This document shows positions 19,281 through 26,747 of a DNA stretch of 64,000 bases, piece by piece. Both the position numbers and the translations under genes were made by a program. Location of the stretch: assembly GCF_003350475.1 (NCBI RefSeq), contig NZ_QQAV01000001.1:1232836-1296835 (forward strand). The letters are read 5' to 3'. The notes beneath the pieces are model-generated. The model made no database searches and was not told the DNA's origin. It saw only the letters and a program-made list of their open reading frames with translations. The stretch comes from Pseudacidovorax intermedius (GTDB lineage: Bacteria; Pseudomonadota; Gammaproteobacteria; Burkholderiales; Burkholderiaceae_C). The stretch's first letter is position 1. Every line of letters starts with the position of its first letter.

Positions 19281-19973
19281 TCAACCTTGCAGCGTGGACA
19301 CCCAGGCGGCCACCGCTGCGCAAAGGGAGAACAACACCAGTCCCAGGGTGCGCCGTGGCAGGTCGTCGCGGCTTTGCGGCACGGCCGTCGCGGCCTGCAC
19401 GGTCCGGTCGCCCGTCACCATCGCGGGCACCAGGCGTTCGCGCTTGACGACCGCATGGAACGCCACGGCCAGCACATGCAGCACGACCAAGGCGATGACC
19501 AACCACTGCCCGGCGTCCTTGTGCCAATCGGTGGCCCAGCTGGACCACGCTCCAGGCACGAACGCAGCGAGCGGGCCGGTGAAGCTGATGGCGTCATCGG
19601 CCATGAGGCCGGTGGACACCTGCAGAAGCAGCACCGACAGCATGCCCAGCACCGACAGTGCACCGAGCGGGTTATGGCCCAGCTGCGAATGGGGGTCTGC
19701 GCGGCCTCGCAGGTAGGCCATCACCGCGCCCGGTCCCCGCAGGAAGCTGCCGAAGCGGGACCAGTAGCCACCGGCGAAGCCCCACACGAGCCGGAAGAGC
19801 AGCAGCGCCAGCGTCGTGTAGCCCAGCCGGAAGTGCCACTCCATCGCACCGGTCTTGGCCGTGACCACCAGCCCGATCACGCAGCCGGCCAGAGCCCAGT
19901 GAAACAGTCGCGTGGGCAGGTCCCAGACACGCACGCGCGCGGTCGGGACGGAGGATGCAGCGTTGGATGTCAT
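19281..19973 (-). CDS. Cytochrome b561 / Ni-Fe hydrogenase b-type cytochrome-like membrane protein
   Basis: 230 residues with about five membrane helices. It starts MTSNAASSVPTARVRVWDLP; the VWDLPTRLFHWALAGC motif carries the first heme-ligand histidine, and later histidines (WHFRLGY, DWHKDAGQW, LHVLAVAFHAV) fit the remaining diheme ligands. It would pass electrons between the quinone pool and periplasmic acceptors. The divergent neighbour encodes cytochrome c', so the two probably form an electron-transfer pair. A longer start at 20033 is rejected because the extra 20 residues are Cys/Arg-rich and non-homologous. Confidence 0.88.
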   Translation of the reverse strand: MTSNAASSVPTARVRVWDLPTRLFHWALAGCVIGLVVTAKTGAMEWHFRLGYTTLALLLFRLVWGFAGGYWSRFGSFLRGPGAVMAYLRGRADPHSQLGHNPLGALSVLGMLSVLLLQVSTGLMADDAISFTGPLAAFVPGAWSSWATDWHKDAGQWLVIALVVLHVLAVAFHAVVKRERLVPAMVTGDRTVQAATAVPQSRDDLPRRTLGLVLFSLCAAVAAWVSTLQG

Positions 19974-20160
19974 GGGACGAGGGAAGCGGCGGCAAGGGCC
20001 GCACGAGCCAAAAAATGCCCCGCAGATTAACAAAAGCAGTACGAATGCCCGATAAGTCGCTGCCGCACCCGACCATGCACCGGCATGTGGAGGCCGGCCC
20101 TAAACTCCCGCAGCCGTCCCCGTCGGTGTGGCGGGGCCACTTTCTACAAGGAATCCCTCG

Positions 20161-20604
20161 ATGTTCCGTTCTCTCGTTTCTGCCGCCGCCGTGGCGATCC
20201 TTGCCACGAATGCCGTGGCCCAGCCGACCTTCGCGACGCCGCAGGACGCCATCAAGTACCGCCAGGCCACGCTGAAGGAAATGCAGCAGAACTTCAAACG
20301 CGTCGCCGACATGGCCAGCGGCCGGGCCGACTTCGATGCCAAGGTGGCCGAGTCCAGCGCGGCCCGCGCCGCCGAGCTGATCAAGCAGCCCTGGGCAGGC
20401 TTCGGTCCCGGCACCGAGGGTGGCAAGGCCAGCCCCGCGATCTGGAAGGAGCAGGACAAGTTCAAGGCCGCGGCCAGCAAGGCCGAAGGCGAAGTGGCCA
20501 AGCTGGCCGCCGCCGCCAAGACAGGCAATCTGGACGCGATCAAGGCCGCCATCGGCCCGGCAGGCGCCTCGTGCAAGGCTTGCCACGATTCCTTCCGCGA
20601 GTGA
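20161..20604 (+). CDS. Cytochrome c' (class II c-type cytochrome)
   Basis: A 147-residue periplasmic heme protein with signal peptide (cleavage near AVAQ at 20/21). The heme-binding CKACH is at the C-terminus (C138, C141, H142), followed by DSF, the class II arrangement. It is predicted to form a four-helix bundle. Cytochromes c' bind NO and protect against nitrosative stress. An ACAAGGAATCC ribosome-binding site is near the ATG. The divergent cytochrome b561 gene (19281-19973) is the likely redox partner. Confidence 0.92.
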   Translation: MFRSLVSAAAVAILATNAVAQPTFATPQDAIKYRQATLKEMQQNFKRVADMASGRADFDAKVAESSAARAAELIKQPWAGFGPGTEGGKASPAIWKEQDKFKAAASKAEGEVAKLAAAAKTGNLDAIKAAIGPAGASCKACHDSFRE

Positions 20605-20679
20605 TGAGCATGGCGGCCCGGCCTGGGCCCATTCCGCCGTCTGCGGCCCTCGTGTGACGCGACTTCGTGCATGCAGCAA

Positions 20680-20703
20680 AAAGGCGTCCCGCGGGACGCC
20701 TTT
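20680..20703. terminator. Terminator between cytochrome c' and TlpA-like genes
   Basis: GGCGTCC (20683-20689) pairs with GGACGCC (20694-20700) over a CGCG loop, flanked by AAA and TTT. It is symmetric, so it can serve both convergent genes. Confidence 0.7.
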
Positions 20704-20725
20704 GTCTTTGAGGGCGGGCCGTGGT

Positions 20726-21223
20726 TCAGGCCTGCGCCAGCAGCTTCTCGATCAGCTGATGCAGCTCGGCGAAGTCGGGCTCGCCCACATAGCGCTTGAC
20801 GATCTCACCGCGCTTGTTGACCAGGTAGGTGGTGGGCGTCAGCTTGACGTCGCCCCAGGCCTGCGCGATGGCGCCGGTGTTGTCGATGGCGACCTTGAAG
20901 GGCAGGTTGCGCGTCTGCGCGAAGTTCACCACGTAGCTCGGCGGGTCGTAGTCCATGGCGACGGCGACGGTGTCGTAGCCCTGGCCCTTGTATTTCTCGT
21001 AGGTGGCGATGACGCGGGGCATCTCGGCCACGCAGGTGGTGCAACTCGTGGCCCAGAAGTTGACCAGCGTCACCTTGCCCTTGAAATCGGCCGTCGACTT
21101 GGTGGAGCCGTCCAGCAGCACGAACTTGGAGCTGGGCGCCGGGCTGGTGCCGGACTGGAGGTAGACCGTGGTGCCCACCGCCGCCACGGCCGCCAGCGCG
21201 AGCGCATACAGTGCTTTTTTCAT
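20726..21223 (-). CDS. TlpA/ResA-type periplasmic thiol-disulfide oxidoreductase
   Basis: 165 residues. An N-terminal signal anchor (MKKALYALALAAVAAVGTTVY) is followed by a thioredoxin fold with C61-T-T-C64 in NFWATSCTTCVAEMP. The cis-proline segment is LTPTTYLV. Such proteins reduce disulfides in the periplasm, for example for cytochrome c maturation. This fits the neighbouring cytochrome c' gene. The ATG at 21223 is preceded by GAGGAGCAGCCTGAGC. Much longer upstream frames lack homology. Confidence 0.9.
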   Translation of the reverse strand: MKKALYALALAAVAAVGTTVYLQSGTSPAPSSKFVLLDGSTKSTADFKGKVTLVNFWATSCTTCVAEMPRVIATYEKYKGQGYDTVAVAMDYDPPSYVVNFAQTRNLPFKVAIDNTGAIAQAWGDVKLTPTTYLVNKRGEIVKRYVGEPDFAELHQLIEKLLAQA

Positions 21224-21320
21224 GCTCAGGCTGCTCCTCGCATCGACAAGGCCCGGGAGCGGGTCACGGACCGCGCGCGGCAATGGACAGGGAGAGCGGT
21301 TTTCATGGAGGCATCCTTCG

Positions 21321-21863
21321 ATGAGGCGTCGGAATTCTAGTTCCGTGTACATGGCTGTGCTGGTACTGCTGGCCGCCTGCAATCCGGTGTTCAACTGGCG
21401 TGACGTGCCGCTGGGCGACGGCCTGCTGGTGCTGCTGCCCTGCAAGCCCGACCGTGCCCAGCGCGAGGTCGACCTGTCGGGCCAGGCGGTGAGTCTGGAC
21501 ATGGCCGGTTGCACCGTTGGCGACGTTACCTTCGCCGTGGCGCGGATGGACGGCGGCAACTCGCCCGTTGAGGCCCGGCGCCGTCTTGAGGCCTGGCGCA
21601 CGGCCGCCCGCGCGCCCTGGCGCGCACGCGGCCAGGTGCAGGAGTCGCCGGCCCGCGTGCCCCGCGCGGCCGAGATGCCGCCGGCCATCGACCTCGTCGC
21701 CGAGGGGGAGACCGGCACTGCCGGCCCGCAGCAGGCCCGCATGCGCTGGTTCGCCCAAGTGGATGCCGCCGGCCGCTACACGCTCTATCAGGCCACCGTG
21801 CTCGGCCATCCTCCGGACGCGCAGGCGCTGGAGACCTTCTGGGAAGGCCTGCGCCTGCGCTGA
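21321..21863 (+). CDS. Predicted lipoprotein of unknown function
   Basis: 180 residues. A short N-terminus leads into a lipobox (LLAAC, C20), so it is exported and lipidated. The sequence after it (NPVFNWRDVPLGDGLLVLLPCKPDRAQREVDLSG) recurs in uncharacterised Burkholderiales proteins that carry two more conserved cysteines. A second ATG at 21351 (MAVLVLLAAC) is an alternative start. It is divergent from the TlpA-like gene. No function can be assigned. Confidence 0.7.
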   Translation: MRRRNSSSVYMAVLVLLAACNPVFNWRDVPLGDGLLVLLPCKPDRAQREVDLSGQAVSLDMAGCTVGDVTFAVARMDGGNSPVEARRRLEAWRTAARAPWRARGQVQESPARVPRAAEMPPAIDLVAEGETGTAGPQQARMRWFAQVDAAGRYTLYQATVLGHPPDAQALETFWEGLRLR

Positions 21864-21928
21864 CGCCCCGTCCTTTCCATGTCAGGGCCGCCGTGCAACC
21901 GCCATGCCAGTGCACCGGGCCCTCGGCC

Positions 21929-21934
21929 CATAAT
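21929..21934 (+). promoter_or_regulatory. Putative -10 element of the pts operon
   Basis: CATAAT lies 26 bases upstream of the ptsA ATG. The -35 (TGCCAG at about 21905) is weak. Confidence 0.3.
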
Positions 21935-21960
21935 CGATGCCCTCGCCGCCTGCCGCCTGC

Positions 21961-22422
21961 ATGAACAGCATCCTCATCGTCGCCCACGCGCCCCTGGCTC
22001 ACGCCTTGCGCCAGTGCGCCCTGCATGTCTTTCCCGATTGCGAAGGCGCACTGGCCGCGCTCGACGTCCAGCCCAATGTCTCGCCCGAGGAGTCGCTGGG
22101 TGCGGCACGCATCCTGCTGGAGCAGCAGTTCCACCGGGGTGGTTCGCGCTCGAACGTGCTGGTGCTGGCCGACGTGTTCGGCGCCACGCCCTGCAACGTG
22201 GCGCAGCAGCTGGTGGACGGTGTGCGCTCGCGGCTGGTGGCGGGGGTGAACCTGCCCATGCTGCTGCGGGCCGTGACCTACCGTCACGAGCCGCTCGACG
22301 CGCAGGTGCAGCGGGCCATCGCCGGCGGCACGGCTGGCGTCATGCAGGTGGCCGTGGCCGCCCCCCTCAATCAGGTGAGACGTAAATACAGTGATCAAGA
22401 CATCCGTGACCATCAGCAATAA
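21961..22422 (+). CDS. PTS EIIA component, mannose family (regulatory)
   Basis: 153 residues from the ATG at 21961 (MNSILIVAHAPLAHALRQC). The phospho-acceptor histidine is H9 in IVAHAPLA. The partner aspartate is in VLVLADVFGATPCN. This is the stand-alone EIIA-Man found upstream of ptsH-ptsI in betaproteobacteria. No EIIB, C or D permease is present, so the module probably acts as a regulatory phosphorelay rather than for sugar uptake. Its 3' end overlaps ptsH by 32 bases. Confidence 0.92.
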   Translation: MNSILIVAHAPLAHALRQCALHVFPDCEGALAALDVQPNVSPEESLGAARILLEQQFHRGGSRSNVLVLADVFGATPCNVAQQLVDGVRSRLVAGVNLPMLLRAVTYRHEPLDAQVQRAIAGGTAGVMQVAVAAPLNQVRRKYSDQDIRDHQQ

Positions 22423-22660
22423 GCTGGGCCTTCATGCGCGCGCTTCCGCCAAGCTCACCAAGCTGGCGGGCAGCTTTCCGTGCGAGGTGTGGATCGCGCG
22501 CGGCGAGCGGCGCGTCAATGCCAAGAGCATCATGGGCGTGATGATGCTGGCCGCGGGGCTGGGGGCCACGGTGGAGCTGGAGACCGATGGGCCGCAGGAG
22601 CAGGAGGCGATGAACGCCATCGTCGCCCTGATGAACGACAAGTTCGGCGAGGGCGAGTGA
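22391..22660 (+). CDS. ptsH: HPr phosphocarrier protein
   Basis: 89 residues from a GTG at 22391 (V/M-IKTSVTISNKLGLHARASAK). H15 is the phospho-acceptor. S46 (NAKSIMGVMML) marks the site that HPr kinase would modify if one is present. It accepts phosphate from EI and passes it to EIIA. The start overlaps the upstream gene by 32 bases in another frame. An alternative GTG at 22406 would leave only eight residues before His. Confidence 0.95.
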   Translation: MIKTSVTISNKLGLHARASAKLTKLAGSFPCEVWIARGERRVNAKSIMGVMMLAAGLGATVELETDGPQEQEAMNAIVALMNDKFGEGE

Positions 22661-24435
22661 CCATCTCCATCCACGGTCTCAACGTCGCCCGGGGCATCGC
22701 CATCGGGCGGGCGGTGCTGGTGGTGTCGAGCCGGCTGGATGTGGCGCACTACTTCATCCAGCCGCAGGAAATCGAGACGGAACTCGATCGCGTGCGAGCG
22801 GCACGCGACGCGGTGGCCGAAGAGCTGGAGCGCCTGCGCGCCAGCGTGTCGCAGATGAAGCGCGACGAGGCGCCGCACGAGCTGGCGGGCCTGCTCGAAG
22901 TGCACCTCATGCTGTTGCAGGACGAGGCCCTGTCCGAGGGCGTGCGGCACTGGATCGTCGACCGGCTCTACAACGCCGAGTGGGCGCTCACCAGCCAGCT
23001 CGAGGTCGTGGCGCGCCAGTTCGACGAGATGGAGGACGAGTACCTGCGCGAGCGCAAGGCCGACCTGGAGCAGGTGGTCGAGCGCATCCTGCGCCAGATG
23101 AAGGGCACGGCCGCCGTGCTGGCGCCCCCGCCGCCGCCGCGCAAGACGCCGATCGCCGGCGACGACGAGGCCGATGGTTTCGACGCCCCGCTGGTGCTCA
23201 TCGCGCACGACCTGTCGCCGGCCGACATGGTGCAGTTCAAGAAGAGCGTGTTCGCCGGCTTCGTCACCGACGTCGGGGGGCGCACCTCGCACACGGCCAT
23301 CGTGGCGCGCAGCATGGACATCCCGGCCGTGGTGGGCGCGCGCGTGGCCAGCCAGTTGGTGCGGCAGGACGACTGGGTCATCATCGACGGCGACGCCGGC
23401 GTGGTGATCGTCGACCCTTCGCCCATCATCCTGGCCGAGTACGGGTTCAAGCAGCGCCAGGGCGAGCTGGAGCGCGAGCGGCTGTGGCGGCTGCGCCATC
23501 GTCCGGCGGTGACGCTCGACGGCGAACGCATCGAACTGCTGGCCAACATCGAGATGCCCGAGGACGCCGCCGCCGCCGTCAAGGCCGGTGCGCAGGGTGT
23601 GGGCCTGTTCCGCAGCGAGTTCCTGTTCATGGGCCGCGAGGCGCGCCACCTGAGCCGCCTGCCCGACGAGGAAGAGCAGTACGAGGCCTACCGGCGCGCG
23701 GTCGAGGGCATGCAGGGCATGCCCGTCACCATCCGCACCATCGACATCGGTGCCGACAAGCCGCTGGACGGCAAGGCAGCGCGTCAGGAGTACCTCAACC
23801 CCGCACTGGGCCTGCGCGCCATCCGCTGGAGCCTGTCGGAGCCGGCCATGTTCCTGGCGCAGTTGCGTGCCATCCTCCGCGCGGCCGCCCATGGGCCGGT
23901 GAACCTGCTGATCCCCATGCTCGCGCATGCCAGCGAGATCCGGCAGACGCTGGTCTTCATCGACAAGGCCCGTGCTGAGCTCAAGTCCCGCGGCGACCAG
24001 GCCGGCCCGGTGCGCCTGGGCGCCATGATCGAGGTGCCGGCCGCGGCGCTGTCGCTGTCGATCTTCCTGAAGCACTTCGACTTCCTGTCCATCGGCACCA
24101 ACGACCTGATCCAGTACACGTTGGCCATCGATCGGGCCGACGAAAGCGTGGCGCACCTCTACGATGCCTGCCACCCGGCCGTGCTGCGCCTGGTGGCGCA
24201 GACCATCGCCGAGGCGCGTCGCCTGGGAAAGGGCGTGAGCGTGTGCGGTGAGATGGCGGGCGACGTGCAGTTCACGCGGCTGCTGCTGGGCCTGGGCTTG
24301 CGCAGCTTCTCGATGCATCCCTCGCAGATCCTGACCGTCAAGCAGGAGGTGCTGCGTGCCGACGCCGGCAAGCTGGCCGACTGGGCACGGCAGGTGGTCG
24401 AGAGCGACGATCCGGCCGAACTGCTGGGCCGCTGA
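22657..24435 (+). CDS. ptsI: PTS enzyme I (phosphoenolpyruvate-protein phosphotransferase)
   Basis: 592 residues starting at a GTG (VTISIHGLNVARGIAIGRA) that overlaps the HPr stop (GTGA). The active histidine is H212 in GGRTSHTAIVARS. The C-terminal PEP-binding domain carries IGTNDLIQYTLA and the catalytic cysteine in SVCGEMAGD. It phosphorylates HPr from phosphoenolpyruvate. A proline-rich linker (APPPPPRK) sits near residue 160. It is the third gene of a tightly overlapping operon. Confidence 0.96.
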   Translation: MTISIHGLNVARGIAIGRAVLVVSSRLDVAHYFIQPQEIETELDRVRAARDAVAEELERLRASVSQMKRDEAPHELAGLLEVHLMLLQDEALSEGVRHWIVDRLYNAEWALTSQLEVVARQFDEMEDEYLRERKADLEQVVERILRQMKGTAAVLAPPPPPRKTPIAGDDEADGFDAPLVLIAHDLSPADMVQFKKSVFAGFVTDVGGRTSHTAIVARSMDIPAVVGARVASQLVRQDDWVIIDGDAGVVIVDPSPIILAEYGFKQRQGELERERLWRLRHRPAVTLDGERIELLANIEMPEDAAAAVKAGAQGVGLFRSEFLFMGREARHLSRLPDEEEQYEAYRRAVEGMQGMPVTIRTIDIGADKPLDGKAARQEYLNPALGLRAIRWSLSEPAMFLAQLRAILRAAAHGPVNLLIPMLAHASEIRQTLVFIDKARAELKSRGDQAGPVRLGAMIEVPAAALSLSIFLKHFDFLSIGTNDLIQYTLAIDRADESVAHLYDACHPAVLRLVAQTIAEARRLGKGVSVCGEMAGDVQFTRLLLGLGLRSFSMHPSQILTVKQEVLRADAGKLADWARQVVESDDPAELLGR

Positions 24436-24536
24436 AAGAAAAGAAACGAAACACGGCGCGACGGCCGTGAAAAGACCGGGCGCGGACCGCTCGGCACCAT
24501 GAAGGCTCTTTCAACAACCTCTTCGAAAGACCTCTC

Positions 24537-24899
24537 ATGACCAACGTCCGCGCTGCCTTCCTCGCCGTCTCTGCCTTCGCCCTGCTGGGCACGGCGGCCC
24601 ATGCCGAAACCTACGAGGGCGTGACCGCGCCCGTCTCCGCGATGAGCCGCGACGCCGTGCGCGCCGAAGCGCGCGCCGCCGCCGCCGCGCCCGACCAGAA
24701 CGTGACCCGCGGCTCGCGCGGCCCCGAGACCGTGGCCGTGTCCCAACCGCGCGCCCGCGTGGTGGCCGACGCCATCCGCACCGCGGCGGCGCCGGACCAG
24801 AACGTGAGCTCGGGCTCGCGCGTGAACAGCACCGTGATCTCCACGCTGCCCAACCCGGTCGACGTGCGCGCCCAGTCGGCCGCCGGCTCGCGCCTCTGA
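24537..24899 (+). CDS. Small exported protein with internal repeats (DUF4148-like)
   Basis: 120 residues. A signal peptide (cleavage near AHA at 23) is followed by a low-complexity, Ala/Arg-rich mature part. The block AAAPDQNVTRGSR (about 49-61) recurs as AAAPDQNVSSGSR (83-95), 34 residues later. The C-terminus SAAGSRL looks like a third decayed copy. Similar short exported proteins are numerous in Burkholderiales and have no known function. It lies just upstream of a Spy-like lipoprotein gene. Confidence 0.7.
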   Translation: MTNVRAAFLAVSAFALLGTAAHAETYEGVTAPVSAMSRDAVRAEARAAAAAPDQNVTRGSRGPETVAVSQPRARVVADAIRTAAAPDQNVSSGSRVNSTVISTLPNPVDVRAQSAAGSRL

Positions 24900-24942
24900 G
24901 CGCCCTGCCGCACCTGTCCGAGCCACTCCAGGAGCCCTCATC

Positions 24943-25413
24943 ATGAAGTTCCGTCCTCGCATCGCCCGTGGCCTGCTGGCCCTCTTCGGCGGCACGCTGC
25001 TGCTGGGTTCGCTCACCGCCTGCGCCGGCCGACACGGCTGGCACGAGGCCGGGGCCGACAGCGGCGCCATGCGCGCCCACATGGTCGAGCGCATCGGCCG
25101 CAAGCTGGACCTGGATGCCGACCAGCGCCAGCGTCTCGACACCCTCGCGGCCAAGCTGCAGAGCCAGCGCCAGGCCATGCGCGGCGACACCACCGATGCG
25201 CGTGCGCCGTGGCGGGCCCTGTTTGCCGGCCCCACCTTCGACCAGGCCGCCGCGACGCGCCTCGTCGAGGAGAAGACCGCCGCCGTGCGCAGCGGCAGCC
25301 CCGAGGTGATCGCCGCGCTGGCCGATTTCTACGACCACCTGCGCCCCGCGCAGCAGCAGCAGGTGCGCGACTTCATCGAGCAGCGCGGTGGCCGCTGGTC
25401 GCGCCATGGCTGA
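24943..25413 (+). CDS. Spy/CpxP-like periplasmic lipoprotein
   Basis: 156 residues. The lipobox LTAC places the lipidated cysteine at C27. The mature part is helical and contains LDADQRQRLDTLAAKLQSQR, an LTxxQ-like motif of the Spy/CpxP envelope chaperone family, with a second related helix near the C-terminus (LRPAQQQQVRDFIEQR). These proteins bind misfolded periplasmic proteins or inhibit the Cpx kinase. It is followed by a CpxRA-like pair, which fits that role. Its 3' end overlaps the next gene's start by 8 bases. Confidence 0.8.
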   Translation: MKFRPRIARGLLALFGGTLLLGSLTACAGRHGWHEAGADSGAMRAHMVERIGRKLDLDADQRQRLDTLAAKLQSQRQAMRGDTTDARAPWRALFAGPTFDQAAATRLVEEKTAAVRSGSPEVIAALADFYDHLRPAQQQQVRDFIEQRGGRWSRHG

Positions 25414-25975
25414 GGCCCTGCTGGGCCGGCAGGCGGACTGGGCGGCGGCGGAAGTGGGCCATGGCCCGGCCTCGGGCGAACACCCGGGCCCGGATCCGCG
25501 CGCCGAAGCCCGCGCCATGGGGGAGGCCGAATCGATGGCGGGTCGCCGCAACCCCTCGCATCGGGCGGTCCCCACGGTGGATGCCGGCGCCGTCCAAGGC
25601 GGTGTGCGCCTGCTGCTGCGCGCCGAGGGTGCCGCGCTGCTGGTCTTCGCCGTACTGGCCTATACCCAACTGGCGCCTGGCCAGTGGGGCCGTTTTGCCG
25701 CGCTCCTGCTGCTGCCCGACCTGGCGATGCTGGGCTACCTGGCCGGCCCGGCCATCGGTGCGCGCGCCTACAACGCCGCCCACAGCGTGGTCGGCCCGGT
25801 GCTGCTGGCAGCGGCCGGCTTCGCCTTGCCCACGCAGGCGGCCATGCTCTGGCCGCTGGCGGCGATCTGGCTGGCGCACGTCGGCCTCGACCGCCTGCTC
25901 GGCTACGGCCTCAAGTACGGGCGCGGCTTCGGCCACACGCACCTGGGTCGCCTCGGCCCACGCGACCCATGGTGA
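25406..25975 (+). CDS. DUF4260-family membrane protein
   Basis: 189 residues from the ATG at 25406. The first about 60 residues are polar and low-complexity. The conserved DUF4260 core begins at GGVRLLLRAEGAALLVFAVLAY and has about four membrane helices with LLPDLAMLGYLAGP, YNAAHSVVGP and the terminal HVGLDRLLGYGLKY motif. Function unknown. The true start could be further downstream (about 25520), given the odd N-terminus. It overlaps the preceding Spy-like gene and precedes the two-component genes. Confidence 0.75.
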   Translation: MAEALLGRQADWAAAEVGHGPASGEHPGPDPRAEARAMGEAESMAGRRNPSHRAVPTVDAGAVQGGVRLLLRAEGAALLVFAVLAYTQLAPGQWGRFAALLLLPDLAMLGYLAGPAIGARAYNAAHSVVGPVLLAAAGFALPTQAAMLWPLAAIWLAHVGLDRLLGYGLKYGRGFGHTHLGRLGPRDPW

Positions 25976-26024
25976 TGGCCGCCAGCGCAACGCACGCGAC
26001 GGCGGTGCGCGCGACGCCCCTGGG

Positions 26025-26030
26025 CACAAT
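26025..26030 (+). promoter_or_regulatory. Putative -10 element of the CpxR-like gene (leaderless start)
   Basis: CACAAT ends exactly 6 bases before the ATG at 26037. No Shine-Dalgarno lies between them. Confidence 0.4.
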
Positions 26031-26036
26031 TCCGCC

Positions 26037-26747
26037 ATGTCCACCGACGCGCCCCGCATCCTGCTGATCGACGACGACGTGCACCTCGGACCGCCGCTCG
26101 CGAGCTATTTCGCCCGCTTCGGCTGCTCGCTCGACTGCGCGCTGCGGCCCAGCGAGGGGCTCGCCAAGCTGCGTGCCCACCCCTACGACGCCGCCATCCT
26201 CGACGTCATGCTGCCGGAGATGGACGGCTTCGCCCTGTGCCGGCAGATCCGTGCCGACAGCGACATCCCCATCGTCATGCTCACCGCCCGCGGCGACGTG
26301 ATGGACCGCGTCGTGGGCCTGGAGCTGGGCGCCGACGACTACCTGCCCAAGCCCTTCGAGCCGCGCGAGCTGGTGGCGCGCGTGCAGACCATCCTGCGCC
26401 GGCAGCGCGTGCGCCCCGCCGCGGCACCCGCGTCTGCGCAGCGCCATGATTTCGATGGCTTGGCCATCGACCTCGACCGCCGCGAGGTTCTGCGCCACGG
26501 CGAGCGGCTGGAGCTGACCGGCACCGAATTCGAGCTGCTGGCCCTGCTCGCCTCCGAGCCCGGCAAGGTCTTCAGCCGCGACGACATCCTCAACCGGCTG
26601 CGCGGCCACGAGGCCGAGCTGTTCACCCGCGCGGTGGACATCGTCGTCAGCCGCCTGCGCCGCAAGCTGGAGCCGCTGGACTGCATCAAGACGCTGCGCA
26701 ACGCGGGCTACACCCTCGCCGTCGGGCGGCTGGGCGAGGGCGCATGA
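26037..26747 (+). CDS. OmpR-family response regulator, CpxR-like
   Basis: 236 residues. The receiver domain has acidic pocket I-D-D-D (11-14), phospho-acceptor D56 (ILDVMLPEMDG) and the K of PKPFEP. A winged-helix DNA-binding domain follows (LTGTEFELLALLASEPGKVFSRDDIL). This is a CpxR-type OmpR regulator, partnered with the kinase that starts in the overlapping ATGA. The upstream Spy-like lipoprotein is a plausible target. Confidence 0.92.
   Translation: MSTDAPRILLIDDDVHLGPPLASYFARFGCSLDCALRPSEGLAKLRAHPYDAAILDVMLPEMDGFALCRQIRADSDIPIVMLTARGDVMDRVVGLELGADDYLPKPFEPRELVARVQTILRRQRVRPAAAPASAQRHDFDGLAIDLDRREVLRHGERLELTGTEFELLALLASEPGKVFSRDDILNRLRGHEAELFTRAVDIVVSRLRRKLEPLDCIKTLRNAGYTLAVGRLGEGA

Noticed and set aside
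24943-25413. Spy-like gene as a simple cytoplasmic regulator
   Set aside because: A clear lipobox and LTxxQ-like helix place it in the envelope.
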